Origin: Jiangella mangrovi
Lineage (GTDB): Bacteria; Actinomycetota; Actinomycetes; Jiangellales; Jiangellaceae
Assembly (NCBI RefSeq): GCF_014204975.1
Contig: NZ_JACHMM010000001.1
Span: forward strand, 4,216,001-4,280,000
DNA length: 64,000 nt
Direction of reading: 5' to 3'
Below are positions 17,904-26,302 of this stretch, one piece after another (within the stretch, counting starts at the first letter, position 1; each line of letters starts with the position of its first letter). The notes below the pieces were generated by a model. The model did no database searches and had not been told where the DNA came from. It saw only the letters and a program-made list of their open reading frames with translations. A program made the position numbers and the translations under genes.

Positions 17904-19010
17904 CTACCCCAGGTCGACGATCGCGGCGACGGGGCCGCCGCCGTCGGGGCCCTGGTGGGCGGCCGACACCGAGACGAAGGCGGCCGGGTCGCCCGTGACC
18001 GCCGCCGTCACGCCGCCGACCGCCGCCTTGATCTGGCGGTGCCAGTGCACGTCGGAGTCGTCGAGCATGGCGTTGCGGCGGCCGCGCACCACGCCGTCCT
18101 GGCTGACCTCGCACTTGAGGAACACGTTGACCAGCCGGCCGTCCAGGTCGTCCGGATGCGGGCGGTCCGGCAGTTTCAGCCCCGCGTCGCGGACGGCGGC
18201 CCAGATGCCGTCGGCGTCGATGGCGTCGCGCATGACGGAGTGGCCGATGCGGTACCGCCCGCCCACCCCGCGCACGTTCCCGACCACCACGACCTGCGCC
18301 TGGTCCAGCTCGACACCGGAGGAGCAGGACGCGACCGACGAGTACAGCGAGCGGTCGTGCAGGACGGCGTCGTCGGACGGCATCGGGATCTCGCCCAGCG
18401 CGACCGCGACGCCGAGGCCGGTTGCACCGTTGGAGAGGTCCATCGACTCGTGCGTGTTCTCGGTCCACACCGACTTGCCGCGCGCCTTGGCGTCGCGGAT
18501 GGTGTGGATGGTCAGCAGCGGCGTCTTCGTCTGCACGTAGTGGACGTCGGCGGGGCCGGTGATGCCGGCCCGCTCCATGCCGACGCGCACGGCGGCCGCG
18601 ACCTTCTCGATCATGCCGCGGCGGCCGATCTCCTCGGGCAGGATCGGCTCGCTCATGGCGAACCCGACGGTCAGCCGCGGCTCGTCGGTCGCCTCGACGG
18701 AGGACGCCGGGACCGTCGCGAACACCGTCGCGTGTGGGCTGAGCACGCCGTCGGTGCCGCCGGACCAGACGATCGGGATCTGCTTGACCTCTTCGGGCGT
18801 GCGCGTGCCGCGGCTCACCAGCACCTCGCGGAAGGCGCGGTCGGCGATGATCCGCGTGTAGTCGTTGACCCCGCCGTTGCCCTCGGTCTTCCCGACGACG
18901 GCGATGACGCGGTCGGCCTCCATGACCCCGGCGTCGATCAGCTCGGCGAGCCCGGAGGCGTCGCTGACGTGCGTGATCGGCACCTTGCGGACCTCGATCG
19001 GCTCAGGCAT
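17904..19010 (-). CDS. ring-opening amidohydrolase (cyanuric acid hydrolase / barbiturase family)
   Basis: A 368-residue member of the small CAH/barbiturase family, which hydrolyses the heterocyclic ring of cyanuric acid (to carboxybiuret) or barbiturate (to ureidomalonate). The family has three similar domains that each supply a Lys-Ser pair: K41 in [16 protein letters not shown] is the first lysine, QTKTPLL is in the second region, and serines lie in [11 protein letters not shown] and in [14 protein letters not shown] cannot tell the two substrates apart from sequence alone. The ATG lies 8 bases inside the end of the carbamate kinase gene, so the two are co-translated. Barbiturase is favoured by the pyrimidine-type genes at 37-43 kb (inference). 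Confidence 0.85.
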   Translation of the reverse strand: MPEPIEVRKVPITHVSDASGLAELIDAGVMEADRVIAVVGKTEGNGGVNDYTRIIADRAFREVLVSRGTRTPEEVKQIPIVWSGGTDGVLSPHATVFATVPASSVEATDEPRLTVGFAMSEPILPEEIGRRGMIEKVAAAVRVGMERAGITGPADVHYVQTKTPLLTIHTIRDAKARGKSVWTENTHESMDLSNGATGLGVAVALGEIPMPSDDAVLHDRSLYSSVASCSSGVELDQAQVVVVGNVRGVGGRYRIGHSVMRDAIDADGIWAAVRDAGLKLPDRPHPDDLDGRLVNVFLKCEVSQDGVVRGRRNAMLDDSDVHWHRQIKAAVGGVTAAVTGDPAAFVSVSAAHQGPDGGGPVAAIVDLG

Positions 19011-19983
19011 GCCCGGCCACCTCTCGTGTGATGTCTGCTGGCAGTACGGTCGTGCCCGCGCTGTCGCTGCCGGCCTCGGCGACGACGGCGTCGGCGATGC
19101 GGCCCAGCGTGGTGATGACGGCGCGCCGGCCGCCCTGCTCGACGAACCGGCAGGCCGCCTCGACCTTGGGGCCCATGCTTCCGGACGCGAAGTGCCCCTC
19201 GGCGGCGTACCCGCGCAGGGTGGGGACGTCGACGGTGGTCAGCGGCCGGGCCTTCGGGGTGCCGAAGCCGAGTACGGCGCCGTCGACGTCGGTCGCGATG
19301 ACCAGCACGTCGGCGCCGAGCGCCCGGCCGAGCAGTGCCGCGCCCAGGTCCTTGTCGACGACGGCCTCGACCCCGCGGACCTCGCCGTCGGCCTCCCGGA
19401 CGACGGGAATGCCGCCGCCCCCGTTGGCGACGACGACGAACCCGGCGGCCAGCAGCGCGGCGGCAGCCGGGGCGTCCAGCACCTCCAGCGGCTCCGGACT
19501 GGCGACGACCCGCCGCCAGCCGCGCGCGCCGCGGTCCTCCCAGGTCTCGCCGTGGTCGATCAGCACCGCCGCCTCGTCGCGCGGCAGGTACCGCCCGATC
19601 GGCTTCGTCGGCCGCGCGAACCCCGGGTCGGCGGCGTCGACGAGGGTCCGGGTGACGACGGCGGCAACCCTGCGGCGCACGCCGCGCGCGGCCAGCGCCC
19701 GCTCCAGCGCGTCGATGACGATGAACCCGATGGTCCCCTGGGTCTGCGCGCCGCACCAGTCCAGCGGCACCGGCGGCACGACGGCGGCCGCGAGCTCGTT
19801 CTTGACCAGCAGGTTCCCCACCTGCGGCCCGTTGCCGTGGGTCAGCACGACGTCGTAACCGGCGGCGACGAGGTCGGCGACCGGCTCCATGGCGACGGTG
19901 ACCGCGACGATCTGGTCACCCGGCCGCGCCCGCCCGTCGGCCGACGTCATGGCGTTGCCACCCAGAGCGATCAGCACCCGCAC
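19003..19983 (-). CDS. arcC: carbamate kinase
   Basis: A 326-residue amino-acid-kinase-fold enzyme interconverting carbamoyl phosphate + ADP and carbamate + ATP. Diagnostic stretches are LIALGGNAM at the N-terminus, [25 protein letters not shown] and the C-terminal [18 protein letters not shown]. It is not beside arginine deiminase or ornithine carbamoyltransferase genes; instead it overlaps a ring-opening amidohydrolase. This suggests that carbamate or carbamoyl phosphate from heterocycle or ureide breakdown is used to make ATP, as in allantoin fermentation, though no carbamoyltransferase is visible nearby. GTG or ATG start at 19983 is preceded by a divergent promoter gap of 114 bases. Confidence 0.92.
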   Translation of the reverse strand: MRVLIALGGNAMTSADGRARPGDQIVAVTVAMEPVADLVAAGYDVVLTHGNGPQVGNLLVKNELAAAVVPPVPLDWCGAQTQGTIGFIVIDALERALAARGVRRRVAAVVTRTLVDAADPGFARPTKPIGRYLPRDEAAVLIDHGETWEDRGARGWRRVVASPEPLEVLDAPAAAALLAAGFVVVANGGGGIPVVREADGEVRGVEAVVDKDLGAALLGRALGADVLVIATDVDGAVLGFGTPKARPLTTVDVPTLRGYAAEGHFASGSMGPKVEAACRFVEQGGRRAVITTLGRIADAVVAEAGSDSAGTTVLPADITREVAGHA

Positions 19984-20097
19984 GCGCCGAGCCTACGGAC
20001 CGCCGTGGGTGGCGACGATGGTCACCTTCGCCCAATCGGCCTGCGGGGTTCGGCATGATGTGCCGTCACAGCCGTTCTTGTGAGATGGAGGGGTCCC

Positions 20098-21195
20098 ATG
20101 GCCGGCGCCGGCTTCCCGCCGGACACCAGGCTGACGTACCGCATCGCGGAGACGTGGCTGCTGGTGCTGCTGCTTGCGTTCGGGTACGCGGCGCTGCTCG
20201 GGCTGCTGCTGCAGTGGCTCGTCGGCTGGCCGTGGTGGGTGGCACTGGCCGCCCCGCTGCTGGGCGGCGCCGTCGTCTACGCCATCGAGGGCGGCGCGGT
20301 GCTGCCGCGCAAGCTGGTGGTGGCCGACGCGGACCCCGCCGCCGTCGACGACCGCCGCCTGTTCGCCGTCGTCGACCGGCTGTGCGCGCTGGCCGCGCTG
20401 GACCGGCCTCGGTTGAAGGTCATCGATGCGACCTGGCCCAACGCGCTCGCCTTCCGGTTGCCCGGCCGCAAGCCGACCATCGCCGTCACGCGCGGGCTGC
20501 TCGAGCAGAGCGACGAACCGCGGCTGGACGCCGTCCTGGCGCACGAGCTCGCCCACATCGCCCACCGCGACGCCGCCGCCATGACCGTCGCGATGGCGCT
20601 GTCGACGTCGCTGGCGCTGGCCCCGATGGCGCTGCTCGCGCCGCTGATGGCGCTCGAGGTCCCGCTCTGCCGGGCAGCGCGCTGGTGCGGGCGGCCGTGG
20701 AAGCCCGCCACCGAGGACGACGACTTCCCGATGCCGCCCGTACGCACCGACGCGCCGGCGGTGTCGCTGCTGGCCGTGCCGGTCCTGGGGTTGGTCCGGG
20801 TGTCGAACTTCATGCTGCTGGCGGGGCTCGGCGTCGTGCTGCTGCCGCCGATGCTGTTGCTGGCGTTGCCGGCGGCCGGGATCATCGCCCGGCTGGGCCG
20901 GTACCGCGAACTGGCCGCCGACCGCGGCGCGGCTGTCCTGACCGGCCGCCCGGCAGCACTGGCCGCCGCCCTGACGGCCCTGGATGCCGACGGCCCGGCG
21001 ATCCCGGCGAAGGACCTGCGCGAGCTGCGGGCGATGTCCTCGATGACGATCGTCGCGCTCCCGGCGGACGACGCGGGCGCTGGGACCGGCTGGTTCTCGC
21101 GGCTCATCGACAAGTTGATGGCGTCGCACCCGCCGCTCGCCGCCCGGCTCGAGCCCCTGGCGGCTCTGTCCCGCGACCTGGGGAACGAGCCATGA
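20098..21195 (+). CDS. M48-family membrane zinc metallopeptidase (HtpX-like)
   Basis: A 365-residue membrane protease. The zinc-binding HELAH motif is H149-E-L-A-H153, and the third ligand is the Glu in YRELAADRGAAVL (about residue 272), as in HtpX/Ste24 proteins. There are N-terminal spans at about residues 18-42 and 48-64 and two further hydrophobic segments near 162-182 and 222-265. The ATG at 20098 follows a GGAGGGG ribosome binding site. HtpX-type enzymes degrade misfolded membrane proteins; a quality-control role here is by family only. The gene is divergent from arcC and convergent with the CoA-transferase gene. Confidence 0.85.
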   Translation: MAGAGFPPDTRLTYRIAETWLLVLLLAFGYAALLGLLLQWLVGWPWWVALAAPLLGGAVVYAIEGGAVLPRKLVVADADPAAVDDRRLFAVVDRLCALAALDRPRLKVIDATWPNALAFRLPGRKPTIAVTRGLLEQSDEPRLDAVLAHELAHIAHRDAAAMTVAMALSTSLALAPMALLAPLMALEVPLCRAARWCGRPWKPATEDDDFPMPPVRTDAPAVSLLAVPVLGLVRVSNFMLLAGLGVVLLPPMLLLALPAAGIIARLGRYRELAADRGAAVLTGRPAALAAALTALDADGPAIPAKDLRELRAMSSMTIVALPADDAGAGTGWFSRLIDKLMASHPPLAARLEPLAALSRDLGNEP

Positions 21196-21241
21196 GCTCG
21201 CTCCGCCGGTCGTCACTCGTCGATGTCGGCCGCGGCCTGAC

Positions 21242-21296
21242 GATCATGGAGAAATCGGCCTTCCGACACCTCGGGAACCCCGATTTCTCCGTGATC
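21242..21296. terminator. 17-bp inverted repeat between convergent genes, likely bidirectional terminator
   Basis: Arms at 21242-21258 (GATCATGGAGAAATCGG) and 21280-21296 pair over 17 positions with one G-U-type mismatch and a 21-base loop. The structure sits in the 169-base gap between the convergent M48 protease and CoA-transferase genes, so transcription termination in both directions is the simplest reading. There is no clear T-tract. Its outer GATCATGG resembles the arms of the perfect stem at 51520-51575. Confidence 0.55.
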
Positions 21297-21364
21297 AAGA
21301 GAGTGTGACGGCGACGCCTCGGGAACCGGCGGAGCCGGTGTGCGGGGCAGGAGTCCGGGCGGAC

Positions 21365-22543
21365 CTAGTCGTCCGAGGACAGCCAGGCGCGGACGGACTC
21401 GTCGTGTTCGCCGAGCAGAGGCGGCGACGCGTGCTGCTTGGGCGCCGCGCCGTCGAAGCGGATCGCCGGCCCGGGCAGCGACACCCTCCCCAGCAGCGGG
21501 TGCTCGACGTCGACGAGGAGGCCCTGTGAGCGGGTCTGCTCCCACTCGTACACCTCGTCCAACGTCCGCACCTTGCCGCTCGCGATCCCGGCCGCGTCCA
21601 GTAGCGCCAGCCAGTGGTCGCGCGGGTGGGCGGCGAACGCCTTCTCGATGACGGCGACGAGCTCTTCGCGGTGCTGGACGCGCAGCCGGTTGGTGGCGAA
21701 CCGCGGCTCGGCCGCATCCAACCCCACCACACCGGCGAACGCGCGCCACGAGGCGTCGTTGCCGACGGCGACCTGCAGGGCCCCGTCGGCGGCGTTGAAC
21801 AGGCCGTACGGCGCGATGGACGGGTGGTGGTTGCCGATGGCGTGCGGCACCTCGCCGGCCGCGGTCCACCGGGTGCCCTGGAACGCGTGCACCCCGACCA
21901 GGGCCGACAGCAGCGACACTCGCACGACGCGCCCTCGCCCCGTGCGCTCGCGCTCGAGCAGCGCCGCGAGCAGCCCGGACACGCCGTACATGCCGGCGAG
22001 CAGGTCGCCGATGGGCACGCCGACCTTCGCCGGCCGGCCCGGCTCGCCGGTGAGGCTCATGATGCCGGCCTCGCCCTGGGCGATCTGGTCGTAGCCGGCC
22101 CGGCCGGCCTCGGGACCGTCGGGCCCGAACCCCGTGATCGACAGGACGACGAGCCGCGGATTGAGCTCGTGCAGCCGCGAGACACCGAAGCCGAGGCGGT
22201 CGAGCACGCCGGTGCGGAAGTTCTCGACGAGGACGTCGGCCCGCTCGACCAGCCGGGTGAGCAGCTCCTTGCCCTCGGCGGACTTGAGGTCGGCGGTGAC
22301 GGACTCCTTGTTGCGGTTGGCCGACAGGAAGTACGACGACACCGGCTGGTCGTCGGGGCCGAGGAACGGCGGGCCCCAGGTGCGCGACTCGTCGCCGTGG
22401 CCGGGCGCCTCGACCTTGATGACGCGCGCACCGAGGTCGCCGAGCATCATGCCGGCGTGCGGCCCGGCGAGCGCCCGGCTCAGGTCGACGACGACGTAGC
22501 CGGCCAACGGTCCGGCATCGGCGAACTCCTGGGTGTCGGACAT
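21365..22543 (-). CDS. CaiB/BaiF-family CoA-transferase
   Basis: A 392-residue class III CoA-transferase. It begins GPLAGYVVVDLSRALAGP, has the conserved GADVIKVE-like segment as GARVIKVEAPGHGD, NKESVTADLKS, and the acyl-accepting aspartate in VGVPIGDLLAGMYG. The family moves CoA between carboxylic acids; the acids used cannot be told from the sequence. Succinyl-CoA:malonate or similar transfer would fit a malonate-forming pyrimidine route, but that is speculation. The ATG at 22543 gives MSDTQEF; a GTG two codons earlier is possible. The gene is divergent from the carbonic anhydrase gene with only 23 bases between starts. Confidence 0.85.
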   Translation of the reverse strand: MSDTQEFADAGPLAGYVVVDLSRALAGPHAGMMLGDLGARVIKVEAPGHGDESRTWGPPFLGPDDQPVSSYFLSANRNKESVTADLKSAEGKELLTRLVERADVLVENFRTGVLDRLGFGVSRLHELNPRLVVLSITGFGPDGPEAGRAGYDQIAQGEAGIMSLTGEPGRPAKVGVPIGDLLAGMYGVSGLLAALLERERTGRGRVVRVSLLSALVGVHAFQGTRWTAAGEVPHAIGNHHPSIAPYGLFNAADGALQVAVGNDASWRAFAGVVGLDAAEPRFATNRLRVQHREELVAVIEKAFAAHPRDHWLALLDAAGIASGKVRTLDEVYEWEQTRSQGLLVDVEHPLLGRVSLPGPAIRFDGAAPKQHASPPLLGEHDESVRAWLSSDD

Positions 22544-22566
22544 CGTCACAGATTACGCTGCTGACC

Positions 22567-23331
22567 ATGATCAACGGCGGCCGGCTGACCCGGCGCGACG
22601 CCCTCGGCATGCTCGGCCTGCTGGCCCTGTCGACGACGGTGCCGGCCTCCTGTTCGCGGGGGGACGTGTCGCCGGCGGCCGTCACCCAGGCGCCCGTCCC
22701 CACGCCCGTCCCCACGCCCCTCCCCACCGGCGTCCCCACCGGTCCCGACGGCGCCTGGGCCCTGCTGGCCGCCGGCAACGAGCGGTTCGCGACGGGGACC
22801 CCGCAGCACCCGCACGAGGACACCGCCTACCGCGAGTCGCTGGTCGCCGGACAGCACCCCATCGCCTGCGTGCTCAGCTGTGCGGACTCGCGGGTCGCGC
22901 CGGAGCTCGTGTTCGACCAGGGCCTCGGCGACCTGTTCACCGTCCGGTCCGCCGGCGAGGTCCTCGACGACGCCGTCGTCGGCAGCATCGAATACGCCGT
23001 CGAGCACGTCGCCGTCCCGCTGATCGTCGTGCTCGGGCACGCCGGCTGCGGCGCGGTGCAGGCGACCGTCGACGTCGTTCGCGGCGGCCCGGCGCCCGAC
23101 GGCTCCATCGCGGCCCTCGTGCAGGCCATCGAGCCGGCCGTCCGCGGCGTGCCGGCGACCGGCGCCGACGACGCCGCCTACCTGGCCGACTGCGTGGCCG
23201 CCCAGGCCCGGCACGCCGCCTCGGCGCTCACCACCGCCTCGCCGATCGTGCACGAGGCGGTCGCGGCCGGGCGCACCGCGGTCGTCGCCGGCGTCTACGA
23301 CCTCGAGTCCGGCCGCGTCAGCCAGCTCTGA
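22567..23331 (+). CDS. beta-carbonic anhydrase, exported (Tat-type signal)
   Basis: A 254-residue beta-class carbonic anhydrase hydrating CO2 to bicarbonate. Zinc and active-site residues are C105 and D107 (SCADSR), H158 and C161 (GHAGCG). Unlike cytoplasmic homologues it starts with a twin-arginine signal (LTRRDALGMLGLLALS) followed by a Cys at about residue 29 (VPASC), which could be a poor lipobox, and a Pro/Thr linker (PVPTPVPTPLPTGVPT). So the enzyme probably acts outside the membrane, perhaps lipid-anchored. Its 3' end overlaps the MHYT gene tail by 37 bases on the opposite strand. Confidence 0.9.
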   Translation: MINGGRLTRRDALGMLGLLALSTTVPASCSRGDVSPAAVTQAPVPTPVPTPLPTGVPTGPDGAWALLAAGNERFATGTPQHPHEDTAYRESLVAGQHPIACVLSCADSRVAPELVFDQGLGDLFTVRSAGEVLDDAVVGSIEYAVEHVAVPLIVVLGHAGCGAVQATVDVVRGGPAPDGSIAALVQAIEPAVRGVPATGADDAAYLADCVAAQARHAASALTTASPIVHEAVAAGRTAVVAGVYDLESGRVSQL

Positions 23332-24269
23332 ACCACCGGCGGGTCGTTCTTCGCCTGCTCCTCGTCACGGGCCGGCGTCCGCGTCGGCAGCGGCCGGGCG
23401 TGCTCGGCGCGGCGCAGCGGCGTGGGCGGCGCAGGCGGGCGGGCGGCCGCGCGCTCGCGCATGGCCCGCACCTCCCGCGTCGGCGGCGCGAACAGGTTCT
23501 CGCGCTGCTCGGCGCCCGGCTCGTCGTCGTCATCGTCGTCGCGCGGTCCGAGCTCGACCGGCGAGACGGCGATGACGGTGAACCCGGCCAGCAGCAGCGC
23601 CCCGAGCCCGATCGACAGCGGCACCAGGAACTCCATGGCCGTCGCGCCGGCGACCGGAAGCGGGTCCGGCGCGAGGTCCGCGGAGACCGCCGCCATGCCG
23701 GTGTAGTGCATGCTGCTCACGGCGACGCCCATGACCAGCGCGGCGATGATCGCGCCACCGAAGCTGCGGATGTTGAACGCCAGCCACAGCGCCGCGGTCG
23801 CCGCGGCGACGGCGATGGCCAGCGACGCCACCACCAGCTCGACGCGGTAGTGGGTGCTCCCGTTGATCTGCACCGAGGCCATGCCGGTGTAGTGCATGGC
23901 GGCGACGCCGACCCCGGTCGCCAGTCCGCCGAACGCCAGCGAGCGGTTGCGGTTGGTGCCGTAACCGACCATCAGGACGCCGAGACCGACGACGAGGAAA
24001 GCGACGACCAGACTGATCAAGGTGAGCGATACGTTGTAGCGCACCGGGCTGCCGGCGACGCGGAAGCCGAGCATTGCGATGAAGTGCAATGTCCAGATCC
24101 CGGCGGCCAGCGACGCGGCCCCGGTGATCAACCAATTGCGTTTGGCGCCCCCGGACGATTCCCGCGCCCGTACGGTGCACATCAGCCCGATCACGGCCGC
24201 CATCACCATGAAGACGTAACCGATCGCGGGCGTGATGGGTCCGTGAGTGAAATGATCGACGTGGCTCAT
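23295..24269 (-). CDS. MHYT-domain integral membrane protein
   Basis: A 324-residue membrane protein with the three repeats of the MHYT sensor domain: a variant LHFIAM in the first repeat and MHYTGMA in the second and third, each at the outer end of a hydrophobic helix. The family is proposed to bind metal (copper) and sense O2, CO or NO. After seven predicted spans a charged, Pro-rich cytoplasmic tail of about 90 residues (with a run of six Asp) follows, but no GGDEF, EAL or kinase domain, so any output must be through a partner. ATG at 24269 (MSHVDHF) fits the family start. Three TGATCAACT repeats lie upstream. Confidence 0.88.
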   Translation of the reverse strand: MSHVDHFTHGPITPAIGYVFMVMAAVIGLMCTVRARESSGGAKRNWLITGAASLAAGIWTLHFIAMLGFRVAGSPVRYNVSLTLISLVVAFLVVGLGVLMVGYGTNRNRSLAFGGLATGVGVAAMHYTGMASVQINGSTHYRVELVVASLAIAVAAATAALWLAFNIRSFGGAIIAALVMGVAVSSMHYTGMAAVSADLAPDPLPVAGATAMEFLVPLSIGLGALLLAGFTVIAVSPVELGPRDDDDDDEPGAEQRENLFAPPTREVRAMRERAAARPPAPPTPLRRAEHARPLPTRTPARDEEQAKNDPPVVQSWLTRPDSRS

Positions 24270-24317
24270 GCAGACACAGCCCCCCGTGTCCATCGGATCA
24301 ATATGAACGTGTGTTGA

Positions 24318-24353
24318 TGATCAACTCAGGTGATCAACTTCCAGTGATCAACT
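24318..24353. repeat. three phased TGATCAACT direct repeats upstream of the MHYT gene
   Basis: The 185-base gap at 24270-24454 holds three exact copies of TGATCAACT at 24318, 24331 and 24345, i.e. 13 and 14 bases apart. They lie 49-84 bases upstream of the MHYT start codon on its coding strand (read there as AGTTGATCA), a natural place for an operator or activator array. Nothing else is recognisable in this gap, which is unusually AT-rich for the window. Confidence 0.55.
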
Positions 24354-24454
24354 GTGGCATCTCGCGGAAACCACCATCGGGAGCATGAGATATCGCGGCA
24401 TGCGCCGTCAATACCCGAATGCGGATGAATTGCCCGATTTGACGAAGATCTACG

Positions 24455-26302
24455 TCACAGATGGTCGACGGGGGCCGCTGCGGCGCCGCCGGAGAGCCGG
24501 GCGTACCCCGGGCCACGGTCGAAGAACGGCTCGTCAGCGGGCCGTGCGGCGCGCAGGTCCGCCCGCAGCGCCGCCGTCGCGCCCTCGTCGGCGACGGGGT
24601 CGTCGAGCGGCCCGCGCACGACGACGCCGTAGTCCGAGCGGGCACCGTCGGGCGACACCTTCCGCCAGCGCACGTCGCGCAGGACGTCCTCGACCGGGCG
24701 GTCCAGCGGGTCGCCCCAGCCGCCCCCGCCCGTGGTCCGGATCCGGATCGCCTCGCCGGCCCGCACCGGCTCGGCGTCGGCGAGGGCGTCGACCGTCCGC
24801 TCCCCCGGGCCGCCCGGGTCGATGGTCACCGAGAACGGCCGCCCGGCCCGCCCGCCGCGCACGCCCCAGCAGGACAGGATCGAGCGGTCGGCGATCGACA
24901 TGAAGTGCGCGTCGCGGAGCATGCGGATGTGCTTCTCGTAGCCCAGGCCGCCGCGGAACCGGCCCGGCCCGCCGGAGTCGGCGGCCAGCCCCAGCCGCTC
25001 GACGACGAACGGGAAGCGCGCCTCGCTGAACTCCGTCGGCAGGTTCCGGGAGTCCGGCACGACGTGGATGGTGTCCTCGCCGTCGGCGTAGTAGCGCCCG
25101 CCCGACCCGCCGCCCAGCACCTCGCGCATGAGGTACGGCCGGCCGTCCAGGTCGTCGCCGTAGACGCCGGTATAGCGGATGGTCTCCTGGTCCGCCGGCA
25201 TCCGCCCGTCGACGGCCTTCGCCAGCACGCCGGCCAGCACGCCGAGCAGCCGCAGGATCACGAACGTCCGCGCGTTCGTCGGCGCCGGGAAGACCGGCGT
25301 CAGCAGCGTGCCGGGCGGCGGGAAGCGCATCTCGATGAGCGGCACGACGCCCTCGTTGACCTCGAGCTCGGCCATCCGCTCCGGCGAGTCGGCCAGGTTG
25401 CGCAGGATCGGCGCCAGCCACTTCTTCAGGAACGCGCCGTCGGCGTAGTCGCCGCAGTGGTTGATCGGCCCCCTGGCCTGCGGTCCCGTACCGGTGAAGT
25501 CGATGACCAGGCGGCCACCGTCGTCGTCGATCTTCGTCAGGGTGATCCGCTGGGTATGGAGGCGAGGCTCGTCGACGCCGTCGTGCTCGGCGTAGTCCTC
25601 CCACACGTAGCTGCCGGCCGGGATCTTCGCCAGGATCTCGCGGCGGAAGGTCTCGGTCGTCTTGTCGAGGATCGCGTCGAAGCACGCCTCGACCTCGGAG
25701 CGGCCGTAGCGACCGAACAGCTCGGCCAGCCGCCGCGCGCCCATGAGGCAGGCCGCGCACTCGGCGTCGAGGTCGGCGGCCAGCGACTCCGGCATCCGCG
25801 AGTTGCGGGTCATGATCTTCAGCGCGGCCTCGTTCGGCACGCCCTGGTCCCACAGCCGGATCGGCGGGACCATCAGGCCCTCCTCGAACACACTGGTGGC
25901 GTGCGAGGGCATCGAGCCGGGGACGGTGCCGCCGATGTCGTCGTGGTGCCCGAACGCCTGGACGAACGCGACGACCTCGCCCTCGTGGAAGACGGGCGCG
26001 GTCACACAGAGGTCCGGCAGGTGCCCGATGCCGCCCTCGGAGAGGTAGACGTCGTTGTGGAAGAACACGTCCCCCGGCCGCATGGTCTCGATCGGGTAGT
26101 CGCGGACGACGGGGTTCACCAGCGCCGAGTACGACCGGCCGGTCAGCTTGCGCAGCCTCCGGTCGTGGATGCCGGCGCGGTAGTCGTGCGCGTCGCGGAT
26201 CATCGGCGAGCGCGACGTACGCCCGATGGCGGTCTCGACCTCCTTCTCGACCGACGTCAGGTAGCCCTCGACGATCTCGACCAGGATCGGGTCCACGGTC
26301 AT
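24455..26302 (-). CDS. hyuB: hydantoinase B / oxoprolinase beta-subunit family protein
   Basis: A 615-residue HyuB-type subunit. It starts DPILVEIVEGYLTSV, and PGDVFFHNDVYLSEGG, GHHDDIGG, DFTGTGPQARGPIN and the C-terminal GGGGWGDPL are hallmarks. With HyuA it forms ATP-dependent hydantoinases, 5-oxoprolinases, or (with a third subunit) acetone/acetophenone carboxylases; no gamma subunit is present here. The GTG/ATG start overlaps the hyuA stop by 4 bases. The substrate is open; a cyclic amide is the family expectation. Confidence 0.9.
   Translation of the reverse strand: MTVDPILVEIVEGYLTSVEKEVETAIGRTSRSPMIRDAHDYRAGIHDRRLRKLTGRSYSALVNPVVRDYPIETMRPGDVFFHNDVYLSEGGIGHLPDLCVTAPVFHEGEVVAFVQAFGHHDDIGGTVPGSMPSHATSVFEEGLMVPPIRLWDQGVPNEAALKIMTRNSRMPESLAADLDAECAACLMGARRLAELFGRYGRSEVEACFDAILDKTTETFRREILAKIPAGSYVWEDYAEHDGVDEPRLHTQRITLTKIDDDGGRLVIDFTGTGPQARGPINHCGDYADGAFLKKWLAPILRNLADSPERMAELEVNEGVVPLIEMRFPPPGTLLTPVFPAPTNARTFVILRLLGVLAGVLAKAVDGRMPADQETIRYTGVYGDDLDGRPYLMREVLGGGSGGRYYADGEDTIHVVPDSRNLPTEFSEARFPFVVERLGLAADSGGPGRFRGGLGYEKHIRMLRDAHFMSIADRSILSCWGVRGGRAGRPFSVTIDPGGPGERTVDALADAEPVRAGEAIRIRTTGGGGWGDPLDRPVEDVLRDVRWRKVSPDGARSDYGVVVRGPLDDPVADEGATAALRADLRAARPADEPFFDRGPGYARLSGGAAAAPVDHL

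Noticed and set aside
22680-22745. Short tandem CCCCACGCCCGTCC-like repeats resembling a CRISPR or minisatellite
   Set aside because: They encode the Pro/Thr linker of the exported carbonic anhydrase in frame; there are no spacers.
24385-24903. Plus-strand frame beginning MRYRGMRRQYPN
   Set aside because: Only the first 70 bases lie outside hyuB; the rest is antisense Arg-rich sequence without domains.
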